Below are positions 46,213-55,363 of a DNA stretch of 64,000 nt, piece after piece (within the stretch, counting starts at the first letter, position 1; each line of letters begins with the position of its first letter). Both the position numbers and the translations under genes were made by a program. The notes under the pieces were generated by a model that was given only the letters and a program-made list of their open reading frames with translations, did no database searches and had not been told where the DNA came from. This DNA is from an uncultured Clostridium sp. (GTDB taxonomy: Bacteria; Bacillota; Clostridia; Clostridiales; Clostridiaceae). The DNA is taken from NCBI RefSeq assembly GCF_947072515.1, contig NZ_CAMTIG010000019.1, forward strand, positions 1-64,000. The letters are read 5' to 3'.

Positions 46213-46213
46213 T

Positions 46214-47230
46214 CTATAATCTATCTTCCTTGCTTATCTTGTCGAAGTCTTCTAATGCTTTTCCAGCACCTAAAACAACACAATCTAAAGGTGATTCTGC
46301 AATGTGAACTGGCATGTTAGTTTCTTTAGTTATTAATTCGTCTAACCCTTTTAACATTGCTCCCCCACCGGCTAACATTATACCTTTTTCCATGATATCT
46401 GCAGCTAGTTCTGGTGGCGTCTTCTCTAGAGTTGTCTTAATTGATTCAATAATAGCATATACAGGTTCTTTAAGGGCTTCTCTTATTTGAGATTCTGATA
46501 TTTCAACTATCTTTGGAAGACCAGTTATCATATCTCTACCTTTTATTTCCATAATTTTATTTTCATCATCTACATCATGAGCTGAACCTATTTCCATTTT
46601 AATTTGTTCTGATGTTCTTTCACCAATCATTAAGTTAAATTCTTTTTTAACATATCCAATGATTGATTGATCTAATTCGTCACCAGCAACTCTTAATGAT
46701 TTACTTGTAACAATTCCCCCTAATGAAATTATAGCAACTTCTGTTGTACCTCCACCGATATCAACAATCATACTTCCTGTTGGTTCACTAACTGGAAGTC
46801 CAGCACCTATTGCTGCTGCCATTGGTTCTTCCATAAGAACAACTTCTCTTGCTCCAGCAAGTTTAGTAGCTTCTTCTATAGCTCTTTTTTCTACTTCTGT
46901 TACTCCTGATGGATAACAAACAATTATTCTTGGAGCTTTAAATGCACTTTTGCTAGCAGCCTTTTCTATTAATGATTTAATCATTGTATGTGCAATATCA
47001 AAGTCTGCAATAACTCCATCTCTTAGTGGTCTTATAGCAACAATGTTTCCTGGTGTTCTACCAATCATCATTTTCGCCTCTGTTCCTACAGCTAATGGTT
47101 TTCTTGTAGTATTATTTATAGCAACAACTGATGGTTCTCTTAAGACTACACCTTTACCTTTTACAAATACAAGTGTATTTGCTGTTCCTAAATCTATTCC
47201 CATGTCTTTGCTAGTTCCGAAAAATCCCAT
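46214..47230 (-). CDS. mreB: actin-like MreB
   Basis: 338 residues with actin-fold phosphate loops ([32 protein letters not shown]) and the adenosine motif [13 protein letters not shown]. Membrane-associated filaments guide lateral wall synthesis. First of mreB-mreC-mreD-mrdA. GAAAGGGG precedes the ATG. Confidence 0.96.
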   Translation of the reverse strand: MGFFGTSKDMGIDLGTANTLVFVKGKGVVLREPSVVAINNTTRKPLAVGTEAKMMIGRTPGNIVAIRPLRDGVIADFDIAHTMIKSLIEKAASKSAFKAPRIIVCYPSGVTEVEKRAIEEATKLAGAREVVLMEEPMAAAIGAGLPVSEPTGSMIVDIGGGTTEVAIISLGGIVTSKSLRVAGDELDQSIIGYVKKEFNLMIGERTSEQIKMEIGSAHDVDDENKIMEIKGRDMITGLPKIVEISESQIREALKEPVYAIIESIKTTLEKTPPELAADIMEKGIMLAGGGAMLKGLDELITKETNMPVHIAESPLDCVVLGAGKALEDFDKISKEDRL

Positions 47231-47250
47231 TTTTTTTATTCCCCTTTCAG

Positions 47251-47934
47251 TTATATAATTCCTTTTTCTCGTAGGCTCACATACTTATTATTTCCAATAA
47301 TAATGTGATCTGTTAAGTTTATTCCTAACAATATTCCACAATCACTAAGCCTTTTAGTAATTGCTATATCTTCCTTACTAGGAGTTGGGTCTCCAGAAGG
47401 ATGATTATGACATATAATTATTGAAGCAGCACTAGATTTTAAAGCTTCATTAAATATCTCTCTTGGATGTACAAGGGATGAATTCAAAGTTCCCTTAAAC
47501 ACATCTTTTGTTTTTACTATTTCATTCTTAGTATTTAAAATAATTAATTTTAATACTTCTTGCTTCAAGTTAATCATTTCAGGATAAAGAAGTTTTGCTA
47601 AATCATTAGGTTTATTAATTTTTTGCCTAATTGATGTTTTCAAACTTCCAATTCTTTTACTCAATTCTGCAATTGCAAGAATTTGAGCACCCTTTGAATC
47701 TTTAATTCCTTTTATGGTTTTAACTTGTTCTAATGAAACATCCCGTATTCCATCTAAGCCATTTAGTTCTGAAATTATTCTTTTACTTAGATTTACTACA
47801 TTTTCGCCTTTAATCCCTTTGCAAAGGATTATAGCTAAAAGTTCTTCGTTGCTTAAACTTTCTACCCCTTGTGCTAATAATTTTTCACGAGGTCTTTCGT
47901 ATTCTGGAATATCCTTAATTTTTAAAGCTTTCAT
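47251..47934 (-). CDS. radC: RadC family JAB/MPN domain protein
   Basis: 227 residues: N-terminal helix-hairpin-helix region, then the JAMM metal motif [14 protein letters not shown]. Despite its name a repair role is doubtful; the domain resembles metalloproteases. It often sits next to mreB and maf in Firmicutes, as here. AAGGAG ribosome site. Confidence 0.93.
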   Translation of the reverse strand: MKALKIKDIPEYERPREKLLAQGVESLSNEELLAIILCKGIKGENVVNLSKRIISELNGLDGIRDVSLEQVKTIKGIKDSKGAQILAIAELSKRIGSLKTSIRQKINKPNDLAKLLYPEMINLKQEVLKLIILNTKNEIVKTKDVFKGTLNSSLVHPREIFNEALKSSAASIIICHNHPSGDPTPSKEDIAITKRLSDCGILLGINLTDHIIIGNNKYVSLREKGII

Positions 47935-47971
47935 TTTAAAAGTCTCCTTAACTTAGAATACCCATCCACCT

Positions 47972-48541
47972 TTATTTTATAATCTCTTTTAGTAGTTTAG
48001 CTGTTTTATTTAAGGATAACCCTACAACATTATAATAACACCCTTGAATTTCTTCAACAAAAACTCCACCTAATCCTTGAATTCCATAAGCGCCTGCTTT
48101 ATCTAAAGGCTCCTTACTTTTTATGTATTCCTTTATTTCAGTGTCTGTCAACATTGAAAATTTAACCTTTGTAACAATGCTTGTTGTTAATCTCTTTTGG
48201 GTTTTTGTGTTATATACAGAAATGCCTGAATAAACCTCATGTATATTTCCGCTTAAAGATTTAAGCATTTTAAATGCTTCATCTTCATCCTTAGGTTTTC
48301 CTAAAATATTGTTGCCATATGAAACTATAGTATCTGCTGAAATTATAATGCTATCTTCCTTTACAGAATCTAATATAGCTTCACCTTTTTTTTCTGCTAG
48401 CTCTTCTACATAAGAGTTTAAATTCCCATTAAACACCACTTTTTTTTCATCCAAATTACTAACCTTAATTTCAAAATCAGTGATAATTCTCTTAAGAAGT
48501 TCCTGTCTTCTTTCTGAAGCGGAAGCTAATATATATTTCAT
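47972..48541 (-). CDS. maf: Maf family nucleotide pyrophosphatase
   Basis: 189 residues: ILASASERRQELL at the start, DEKK, and SADTIVSYGNNILGKPKDEDEA; family members remove dTTP, UTP or modified nucleotides. AGGAGG precedes the ATG. It starts the maf-radC-mreB stretch. Confidence 0.92.
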   Translation of the reverse strand: MKYILASASERRQELLKRIITDFEIKVSNLDEKKVVFNGNLNSYVEELAEKKGEAILDSVKEDSIIISADTIVSYGNNILGKPKDEDEAFKMLKSLSGNIHEVYSGISVYNTKTQKRLTTSIVTKVKFSMLTDTEIKEYIKSKEPLDKAGAYGIQGLGGVFVEEIQGCYYNVVGLSLNKTAKLLKEIIK

Positions 48542-48628
48542 ATTTCCCTCCTAAAAAGTTCATATAATACTATTATTGACATACTTCTTCAAAATATATT
48601 CAAAAAAATAATATTAAACAACGCATTT

Positions 48629-48700
48629 TAAGGTGCAGTTTAATAAATATACTACACCTTAATTAGTTTATCATTTTAAGGCTACCTTAACAAGTAGCTT
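48629..48700 (-). terminator. two similar hairpins after the SPOR gene
   Basis: TTAAGGTGCAGT..ACTACACCTTAA (48629-48662) and AAGGCTAC..GTAGCTTT (about 48679-48700). They follow the SPOR gene stop on the - strand; both have the TTAAAATG-type tail, a weak T-run. They probably act as a tandem terminator. Confidence 0.45.
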
Positions 48701-48731
48701 TAATTCATTTAATTTTTTTTTAAGATTTATT

Positions 48732-49541
48732 TTAAACTCTGTATTTATTTAAAATGTTATATAAAAATTCTACAGAATTCTGACTATCCTTTCTTTCAAA
48801 ATTTTCTGGAAGTTTAGATACATGTTCTTTTAATTTTTTTACCTCTTCACTTTCATCTCCATCTTTTTCATTTTTCAGTTCACTTGTCCAAGTTTTAAAT
48901 TCCTTTGTATTTACGCTTTTAGTTTCACTATTATCAAACTTCTTTAAGATTTCCATATATGCTTTAATAATCTTAGCTAATTTTATTTCATTTTCATCAT
49001 CTATCGGAATATTAGTTTTTATTCTTACATTTTCAATTTGTAATCCATTTAATGTTTCAGACTTCTTTTTCCAGTCTTCCTCATTTCCTATTCCTGCAAT
49101 AACTCTAAATTTATCACCATCTTTTGCAACAAATCCACTTAGCTCTTTAGGAAGATTTTCTAACGAACTTTTAGCATTCTCTTCTTTTCCATAAACTCCA
49201 CATTGAAGAATGAAAAACTCTTCTCCCTCGCCAGTCTTTGTTGAAGTATCTACACTTTCATTCTCTTTTTCTACTGTACTAGCCTTTTCCATTTCCTCGC
49301 TATTAGTTTTTTCTTTGTTCCCCTCTGAATTTCCTCCATTCTCTTGCGCCACCGGAGCTTTTTTATCATCTCCAGTTCCCTCAACGCTATTTGGTTTAAA
49401 TATCATAGGTCCAAAAATCATCCCTATTCCAATAGCTAATGGAATACATATAACTAATCCAATTAAAAAAAAGTTATTTCTTCCACCTCTTCTTCTATTA
49501 TTGTTATTATTTTGATTTTGATTATATCGTGTATACCTCAT
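48732..49541 (-). CDS. SPOR-domain membrane protein
   Basis: 269 residues: Asn/Arg-rich cytoplasmic start, one membrane helix (~24-46), an acidic linker, then a SPOR domain (~107-170, FFILQCGVYGKEENAKSSLENL) that binds denuded glycan strands at division sites. The C-terminal ~95 residues are charged helices of unknown role. Located between maf and a small regulator gene. Confidence 0.8.
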   Translation of the reverse strand: MRYTRYNQNQNNNNNRRRGGRNNFFLIGLVICIPLAIGIGMIFGPMIFKPNSVEGTGDDKKAPVAQENGGNSEGNKEKTNSEEMEKASTVEKENESVDTSTKTGEGEEFFILQCGVYGKEENAKSSLENLPKELSGFVAKDGDKFRVIAGIGNEEDWKKKSETLNGLQIENVRIKTNIPIDDENEIKLAKIIKAYMEILKKFDNSETKSVNTKEFKTWTSELKNEKDGDESEEVKKLKEHVSKLPENFERKDSQNSVEFLYNILNKYRV

Positions 49542-49731
49542 TCTTCCCTCCCCTAAAACATATATATCTATATATATTAATTAAACTTTTATAATATTCA
49601 TTATGTTATTTTTAATTTTATATTATTTCTCATACACCAATAATCATATAGATTTCACTCTTAAAACTTCTTTGTTTTTGACAGTACTCTATTTAAAGTT
49701 ATTTTTGCATTTACCCATTATATTTTCTCAT

Positions 49732-49769
49732 AAAAAAAAGAAAGCTCAGTTTTAACGCTAAGCTTTCTC
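49732..49769 (-). terminator. terminator of mini winged-helix gene
   Basis: AGAAAGCTCAG/CTAAGCTTTCT (one mismatch) followed on the - strand by eight T. Confidence 0.8.
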
Positions 49770-49778
49770 TTTGTCTAA

Positions 49779-49958
49779 TTATTTATTAAGAGAATAAAAA
49801 CATCTCTTTGGTGAGATTATTTTCTCTTCTTTTTTTAAATCTTTTATAGCTTTATCAATTTCTTTCTTATCAATTCCTGAAATTTCTGCTATTTGTCCGC
49901 CCTTTAAAGGTTCTTCTGAATTAGTTAGTACTTCTAATACTTTTTCTTTTATATCCAT
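49779..49958 (-). CDS. small winged-helix DNA-binding-like protein
   Basis: 59 residues, MDIKEKVLEVL...GGQIAEISGIDKKEIDKAIKDLKKEEKIISP, the exact size of one winged helix with an HTH (QIAEISGIDKKEIDKAI). Start ATG 49958 follows GGAGG; the earlier in-frame start at 49976 overlaps that site. Similar single-domain proteins are common in clostridia and have no assigned target. Confidence 0.75.
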   Translation of the reverse strand: MDIKEKVLEVLTNSEEPLKGGQIAEISGIDKKEIDKAIKDLKKEEKIISPKRCFYSLNK

Positions 49959-50047
49959 GTTAAATCCTCCATACATATGTCATATAATTTATTTCATTAT
50001 ATTCCATATTTTAGAGTTAATCAATAATTATTATTCAATAATATTAA

Positions 50048-51493
50048 TTATTTTATTTCTTTTAATACTTCTAATAAGTATTTCCATATATTTTGTACTG
50101 AAGAAATACTCATATGTTCATTTGGAGTATGAACATCATAAAGATTTGGTCCAAAACTTATCATATCTAAGTTCCCTAATCTTTCTTTAAATAAACCACA
50201 TTCAACTCCAGCATGAATTGCTGTAAGTTTTGGTTCTTCTCCAGTCATTTTCTTATATACTTCTATACATATTTCTCTTATTTTAGAATCTGAATTGTAT
50301 TCCCATTCTGGGTAGCTAGCACTTGTTGTAAATACTCCACCTAATAAATTTGTTATAGTTTCAGTTCTTAAAACTAATTCATCTTTTAATGATGCAACTG
50401 AACTTCTAATTGAACTATCAAATACTACTTCTCCATTTTCTGTATGAACAACACCTATATTCATTGAACTTTCAGTTAATCCATGCATACTCTTACTCAT
50501 AGTATTTACTCCATTTGGATACATGTATAAAAGATCTATAGTTCTATCAGATACTTCTTTAGTGAATACAGTATCTAATTTTGCATCTGAAACTTCTAAG
50601 TTTATTCCTGAATCTTGTACTTTAAACTCATTTTGGAACATTCCTTCTAATTTTACTACCATATCTTTTACATCTTGAACATGACCTGCTTTAACTCCAA
50701 TTATAGCATCTGCTTCTCTTGGAATTGCGTTATTCTTTGATCCGCCTTCAATATATGAAAGTCTTATTTCATATTCATCCATTAATGCTTTTAATATTCT
50801 TCCCATTAACTTATTTGAATTTGCACGCCCTTTATTTATTTCCATTCCAGAGTGACCACCTTTAAGTCCTCTTACTTTAACTTCTAATCCTTTAAACTCA
50901 TTGCTAGCTTCAGTAGCTACTTTTACTACTGATTTACTTCTTATACCACCTGCACAGCTTAAAAGAAGTTCTCCTTCTTCTTCTGAGTCAAGATTTAAAA
51001 GAATTTTCCCATCTACATGCTCTTTGCTTATATTCATAGCTCCTGTCATTCCTGTTTCTTCATCAACAGTTAAAAGAAGCTCTAATGGTGGATGTTCTAT
51101 TTCATTACTTGCTAATATAGCCATTCCATATGCTACTGCAATTCCATTATCTGCTCCAAGTGTAGTTCCGTTTGCAAAAATATTATCTCCATCAATTCTT
51201 AAATCTAGTCCATCTTTTAAGAAGTCATGTTCTGTTCCTTTATTTTTTTCACAAACCATATCCATGTGTCCTTGAATTATAACTCCAGGTGCATTTTCAT
51301 GCCCTTTTGTTCCTGGTTTCTTTATTATTATGTTTAAGAATTCGTCTTGAATTACTTCTAATCCTAATCCCTTTGCAAATGAAACTAGATAATCACTTAT
51401 CCCCTTTTCATTTCCAGATCCTCTTGGTATTCTTGAAATTTCTTCAAAGTAGTGAAAAACTGCTTTTGGTTCTAAATTACTTAATTTCCCCAT
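50048..51493 (-). CDS. pepD: aminoacyl-histidine dipeptidase (PepD, M20)
   Basis: 481 residues. M20 metallopeptidase motifs: GHMDMVCE, TLGADNGIAVA, DEETGMTGA and the Glu/Asp zinc ligand set around LNLDSEEEGEL. It cleaves dipeptides, typically Xaa-His. Full length, cytoplasmic. AAGGAAG precedes the ATG. Divergent from the pyruvate kinase gene. Confidence 0.92.
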   Translation of the reverse strand: MGKLSNLEPKAVFHYFEEISRIPRGSGNEKGISDYLVSFAKGLGLEVIQDEFLNIIIKKPGTKGHENAPGVIIQGHMDMVCEKNKGTEHDFLKDGLDLRIDGDNIFANGTTLGADNGIAVAYGMAILASNEIEHPPLELLLTVDEETGMTGAMNISKEHVDGKILLNLDSEEEGELLLSCAGGIRSKSVVKVATEASNEFKGLEVKVRGLKGGHSGMEINKGRANSNKLMGRILKALMDEYEIRLSYIEGGSKNNAIPREADAIIGVKAGHVQDVKDMVVKLEGMFQNEFKVQDSGINLEVSDAKLDTVFTKEVSDRTIDLLYMYPNGVNTMSKSMHGLTESSMNIGVVHTENGEVVFDSSIRSSVASLKDELVLRTETITNLLGGVFTTSASYPEWEYNSDSKIREICIEVYKKMTGEEPKLTAIHAGVECGLFKERLGNLDMISFGPNLYDVHTPNEHMSISSVQNIWKYLLEVLKEIK

Positions 51494-51636
51494 TTTTATT
51501 TCTTCCTTTCCATTTTAGTGTTAAAATTATATTGTGGATAATTTTAGTATATCATATCCTACTATTATAATAAAAGTTTGCACATAATAGTTTAATATAA
51601 TACTAAATTTCTAATATAAATTAATGAGGTGAAACT

Positions 51637-53061
51637 ATGCAAAAAACTAAAATGATTTTTACAATTGGACCTGCTAGCGATAATGAAAATGTTCTAAGAC
51701 AATTTATCCAAATCGGAATGAGTGCTGCAAGACTTAATTTTTCTCACGGAACTCATGAAAGCCATAAAGAAAAAATTGATTTAATTAAAAGACTTCGTGA
51801 TGAAATGAAGACTACAACCTCAATAATTTTAGACATTAAAGGGCCTAAAATTAGAACTCATAACTTTGTTAATGATGGTGTTTCTTTAAAAAAAGGAGAT
51901 TCATTCTCTTTTATTTGCGGAGATGAACTACTAGGAGATACTTCAAAATGTTCTGTTACTTATGATGATTTATATTTAGATGTTACTGAAGGTGGCACTA
52001 TATTAGTTGATGATGGGGTAATGCAATTTAAAATAGATAAAATCATAGGAAAAGAAATAAAATGTACAGTTTTAATTGATGGGGTAATAAAAAACCACAA
52101 AGGTGTAAATGTTCCTAACATTTCTATTAATTTACCTTCTATTACTGAAAAAGATAAAGAAGATATTATATTTGGATGTGAAAATGGTGTAGATTTTATT
52201 GCTGCTTCCTTTATAAGAAAAGCCTCTGATATTTTAGAAGTTAGAAAAATATTAGATGATCATAATGGAAATCATATCAAGATTATTGCTAAAATTGAAA
52301 GCCAAGAAGGTGTTTCTAATATTGATTCTATTTTAGAAGTTACTGATTGTATTATGGTTGCTCGTGGTGATATGGGAATTGAAATTCCAATTGAAAGAGT
52401 TCCAATAATTCAAAAAAGTATCATTAAGAAATGTAATTTAGCCGGTAAAGTTGTTATTACAGCAACTCAAATGCTTGATTCTATGATAAGAAATTCTATT
52501 CCTACTAGAGCTGAAGCTTGTGATATATGTAATGCAATTTTTGACGGAACTGATGCTATAATGCTTAGTGGTGAAAGTGCATCTGGTGCATTCCCTATCG
52601 AAGCTGCCACAACTATGTCAAATATAGCTAAAGAAACAGAAGCTCATTTAAATTATGATCACCTTAATATTTCAGGTAGTAATCAAGATATAATAACTAG
52701 TTCTTATGCTGATGCTATAAGCTATTCTGCTTGTCGAACTGCAAATGCTATTTCTGCTGAAGCAATAATTGCTGCAACTCAAAGTGGAGCTACTGCTAGA
52801 TTAATTGCTAAGCATAGACCAAAAGCTCATATTATAGCTATAACTCCTTATGCAAAAGTTAGACGTGGTCTTGCTTTAAACTTTGGTGTTATTCCAGCAC
52901 ATTGTGATAATTTTAATACTACAGATCAAATATTAATAGAAGCTAAAAAAATAGCTTCTGCTTATGATTTTATATCTAAAGGTGATGAAATTATTGTTGC
53001 TGCAGGTATGCCAACACAGCATACTGGTGGAACTAATATGCTTAAGATAGAAAAAATTTAA
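51637..53061 (+). CDS. pyk: pyruvate kinase
   Basis: 474 residues, short form without the extra C-terminal PEP-utiliser domain of many Firmicute enzymes. Motifs: KMIFTIGPAS, RLNFSHGTHE, IAKIESQEGV, ARGDMGIEIP, ATQMLDSMI..PTRAEACD and MLSGESASG. Converts PEP and ADP to pyruvate and ATP. Strong GAGGTG ribosome site. It is the only gene on this strand for some distance and carries its own terminator. Whether the genome has a second copy cannot be seen here. Confidence 0.94.
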   Translation: MQKTKMIFTIGPASDNENVLRQFIQIGMSAARLNFSHGTHESHKEKIDLIKRLRDEMKTTTSIILDIKGPKIRTHNFVNDGVSLKKGDSFSFICGDELLGDTSKCSVTYDDLYLDVTEGGTILVDDGVMQFKIDKIIGKEIKCTVLIDGVIKNHKGVNVPNISINLPSITEKDKEDIIFGCENGVDFIAASFIRKASDILEVRKILDDHNGNHIKIIAKIESQEGVSNIDSILEVTDCIMVARGDMGIEIPIERVPIIQKSIIKKCNLAGKVVITATQMLDSMIRNSIPTRAEACDICNAIFDGTDAIMLSGESASGAFPIEAATTMSNIAKETEAHLNYDHLNISGSNQDIITSSYADAISYSACRTANAISAEAIIAATQSGATARLIAKHRPKAHIIAITPYAKVRRGLALNFGVIPAHCDNFNTTDQILIEAKKIASAYDFISKGDEIIVAAGMPTQHTGGTNMLKIEKI

Positions 53062-53076
53062 ATTTTAAAATAAATT

Positions 53077-53102
53077 AAGGACTGTTTTTTAACAGTCCTT
53101 AA
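53077..53102. terminator. bidirectional terminator (pyk / S1 gene)
   Basis: AAGGACTGTT (53077-53086) with AACAGTCCTT (53091-53100), T/A runs on both sides. Confidence 0.9.
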
Positions 53103-53109
53103 AATTTAA

Positions 53110-54291
53110 TTATTGTATTTTATTTTTTAAATCTGCAAATAAGTCACCTAATGTTGCTTCATTTTCTGATTTATCCACATAGTTAACATATTCTTTAGTT
53201 TTTCCTGAAGCATCTTTTATGCTAAGAGATAATTTCTTTTCATCTAAATCTACTTTTAAGATTTTAACTTTAACAACATCTCCAACTTTTACTACTTCAG
53301 CAGGATCTTTAATAAGTTCTGGAGTTATTTCTGATAAGTGAACTAATCCTTCTACACCCTTGAATACTTCTACAAAAGCTCCAAATTTAGCTAACTTCTT
53401 AACTTTACCTTCTACTATATTTCCAATTTTTAAACTTCCAGCGTTAACTGTCCAAGGTTCTTCTAAGTTATTCTTTAAAACAAGTGATAATCTTTTAGCT
53501 TCTTTATCTACTTTTCCAATAAATACTTCTACAGTATCACCAGTTTTAACTATATCTTCAACTCTCTTAACTCTTTCCCAAGCTAAATCATTGATATGAA
53601 CTAACCCTTGAACTCCTGGAAGAACTTCTACGAAAGCCCCAAATTTAGTAGTATTTCTAACTACTCCAGTGATTTTTTCACCTTCTTTTAAAGCATTCCA
53701 ATTCTTTTCTTCTTCCACTTTAAAAGCTTCTTCTTCTAAAACTTTTCTTGAAGCAACAACTTTATTGCTTTTTAAGTCTAGTTCTATTATTCTAACTTCT
53801 AAATCTTCACCTACTAAATCTTTAGTAGCTCTTCTTATTCTGCTAACTAGTGAACCTGGCATAAATACTCTAGTTCTTCCATAGTAACATAATAATCCAC
53901 CTTTGATTTCCTCTTTAATGCTTACATTTATAGGATTTCCACTTTCAAAAGCTTCTTTTAATTCTTTTCCTTCTTCTTTTAGTACTGCTTGAAGAGCTTC
54001 TCTCTCTTCTCTAGCTAATAATCTTCTTCTTGAAAGAATTACAGTTCCTTCTCCGTCATTAGGTGTTACAACGATAACTCTAACTTTATCTCCAGCCTTT
54101 AATTCATCAGTTGGATTAACTTCTTTATTGCTTATTTCATCTTTTGAAATGAATCCATCAAAAGCATAGTTTATATTAACGTTCGCACCTTTTTCGTCTA
54201 CACTTATTATTGTTCCTTCTAGAACCTCACCTTTTTTGATTGTTTTTACATCATATTGGTCTAATAATTCTTGCATAGTTTCATTACTCAT
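53110..54291 (-). CDS. S1 RNA-binding domain protein (ribosomal S1-like)
   Basis: 393 residues with four S1 domains, clearest at domain 3 (GVVRNTTKFGAFVEVLPGVQGLVHINDL) and 4 (GKVKKLAKFGAFVEVFKGVEGLVHLSEI). Start ATG 54291 (MSNETMQEL) is behind AAAAAGGAG; the in-frame start at 54318 would place it upstream of that site. In Firmicutes the four-domain form (YpfD-like) is related to bS1 but its essential role is debated. Confidence 0.9.
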   Translation of the reverse strand: MSNETMQELLDQYDVKTIKKGEVLEGTIISVDEKGANVNINYAFDGFISKDEISNKEVNPTDELKAGDKVRVIVVTPNDGEGTVILSRRRLLAREEREALQAVLKEEGKELKEAFESGNPINVSIKEEIKGGLLCYYGRTRVFMPGSLVSRIRRATKDLVGEDLEVRIIELDLKSNKVVASRKVLEEEAFKVEEEKNWNALKEGEKITGVVRNTTKFGAFVEVLPGVQGLVHINDLAWERVKRVEDIVKTGDTVEVFIGKVDKEAKRLSLVLKNNLEEPWTVNAGSLKIGNIVEGKVKKLAKFGAFVEVFKGVEGLVHLSEITPELIKDPAEVVKVGDVVKVKILKVDLDEKKLSLSIKDASGKTKEYVNYVDKSENEATLGDLFADLKNKIQ

Positions 54292-54437
54292 GCTATTCAC
54301 TCCTTTTTTATAATACATATCTAATTTTAATCTATTGAATATTTTTTCTCAACTATTTTCTAATAACTAACTTTTATAACCTTTTTATCCCCTTCTTCAT
54401 ATAATTATACTATAATAAATTTTTGGAGGAACTTATT

Positions 54438-55031
54438 TTGAGATTTTTCAATAATTTTAAGCTTAAAAAAGAAAAATTTAATTATGAAACATTACTAAGT
54501 TTAAAGGATTCTTTAGATGATATCTCTTTAAAATCTTCTATTCTAAATGATAGAATTATTTCTTATAAAAAGAATCTCTCTTTATCTTTTGATAAAATAG
54601 ATCTTTATATAACTAAAATTTCTATCGCCTATAGAAAAAATAATATTTCACTTTGTAAAAAGGGGTTTATTAAATATTATAAAGAAACTTTAATCTTAAA
54701 TAATGCAACTGACACCTATTCAACATTAAAATCTACTTATGATAATTTAACTAACTCTTTAATTGCTCTACAAAATCTATATACATCTATAGAGAATGAA
54801 TATTCTATTCAATCTTCAAGTCTTTTTTCTCCTTCTCTTAAATCTTTAAATAATGCTTTTTCAAAAGAAGCTTCTAAAATCCATATCTTAATTTCTACTA
54901 TTGAATCTATTGTTCCTAAAAAAAATATTATCTTTGAAGATATAAATGAAAATCAGCTTTTTAAAAATAAAGATGAATTCTTGTATGCTTTTCAATCTTT
55001 TATTAATAAAAATCTTCTTAATTCAAAATAA
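54438..55031 (+). CDS. unknown helical protein
   Basis: 197 residues, start TTG 54438 with GGAGGA seven bases upstream (an earlier TTG at 54423 overlaps the ribosome site). All-helical, rich in Leu, Ser, Lys, Asn, without membrane segments or signal. The layout (basic amphipathic start, long coiled segments, KNNISLCKKGFIKYYKETL) vaguely recalls PspA/ESCRT-III-like proteins, but no motif confirms this. A perfect terminator follows. Confidence 0.6.
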   Translation: MRFFNNFKLKKEKFNYETLLSLKDSLDDISLKSSILNDRIISYKKNLSLSFDKIDLYITKISIAYRKNNISLCKKGFIKYYKETLILNNATDTYSTLKSTYDNLTNSLIALQNLYTSIENEYSIQSSSLFSPSLKSLNNAFSKEASKIHILISTIESIVPKKNIIFEDINENQLFKNKDEFLYAFQSFINKNLLNSK

Positions 55032-55073
55032 AAGGTTGTTGCATAAATAGAATTTATGCAACAACCTTTTAAT
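55031..55073. terminator. perfect bidirectional terminator
   Basis: An 18-bp perfect stem (55031-55048 with 55052-55069) with a 3-nt loop and T-runs in both directions; ends the unknown + gene and copZ (-). Confidence 0.95.
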
Positions 55074-55088
55074 TATTTAAATTAAAGA

Positions 55089-55292
55089 TTATTCTCCGAT
55101 TTCTACTACATCGTATCCTTCTTCTTCAATTAAATCTTTTAATTCTTCTTTAGTAATGCTTCCTTCAACAGATGCAAGACCTATTTTAACCTCAAAGTTA
55201 TCTACCTTTGAGTTTTCTTTTAATGCCTCTTCTACATGCTTAACGCAGTGTTCACAAGACATTCCTGTTATTTTAGCTACTAATTTTGACAT
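55089..55292 (-). CDS. copZ: copper chaperone CopZ
   Basis: 67 residues, one heavy-metal-associated domain with the GMSCEHC copper site. It delivers Cu(I) to the CopA ATPase. Start ATG 55292 (MSKLVAKI) with GGAGTG upstream. Last gene of csoR-copA-copZ. Confidence 0.92.
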   Translation of the reverse strand: MSKLVAKITGMSCEHCVKHVEEALKENSKVDNFEVKIGLASVEGSITKEELKDLIEEEGYDVVEIGE

Positions 55293-55363
55293 ATAAATCA
55301 CTCCTTAATCTTTTATATTATTTATTTAACACAAGGTACAATGCCCCTTGTTATGGCAATATA

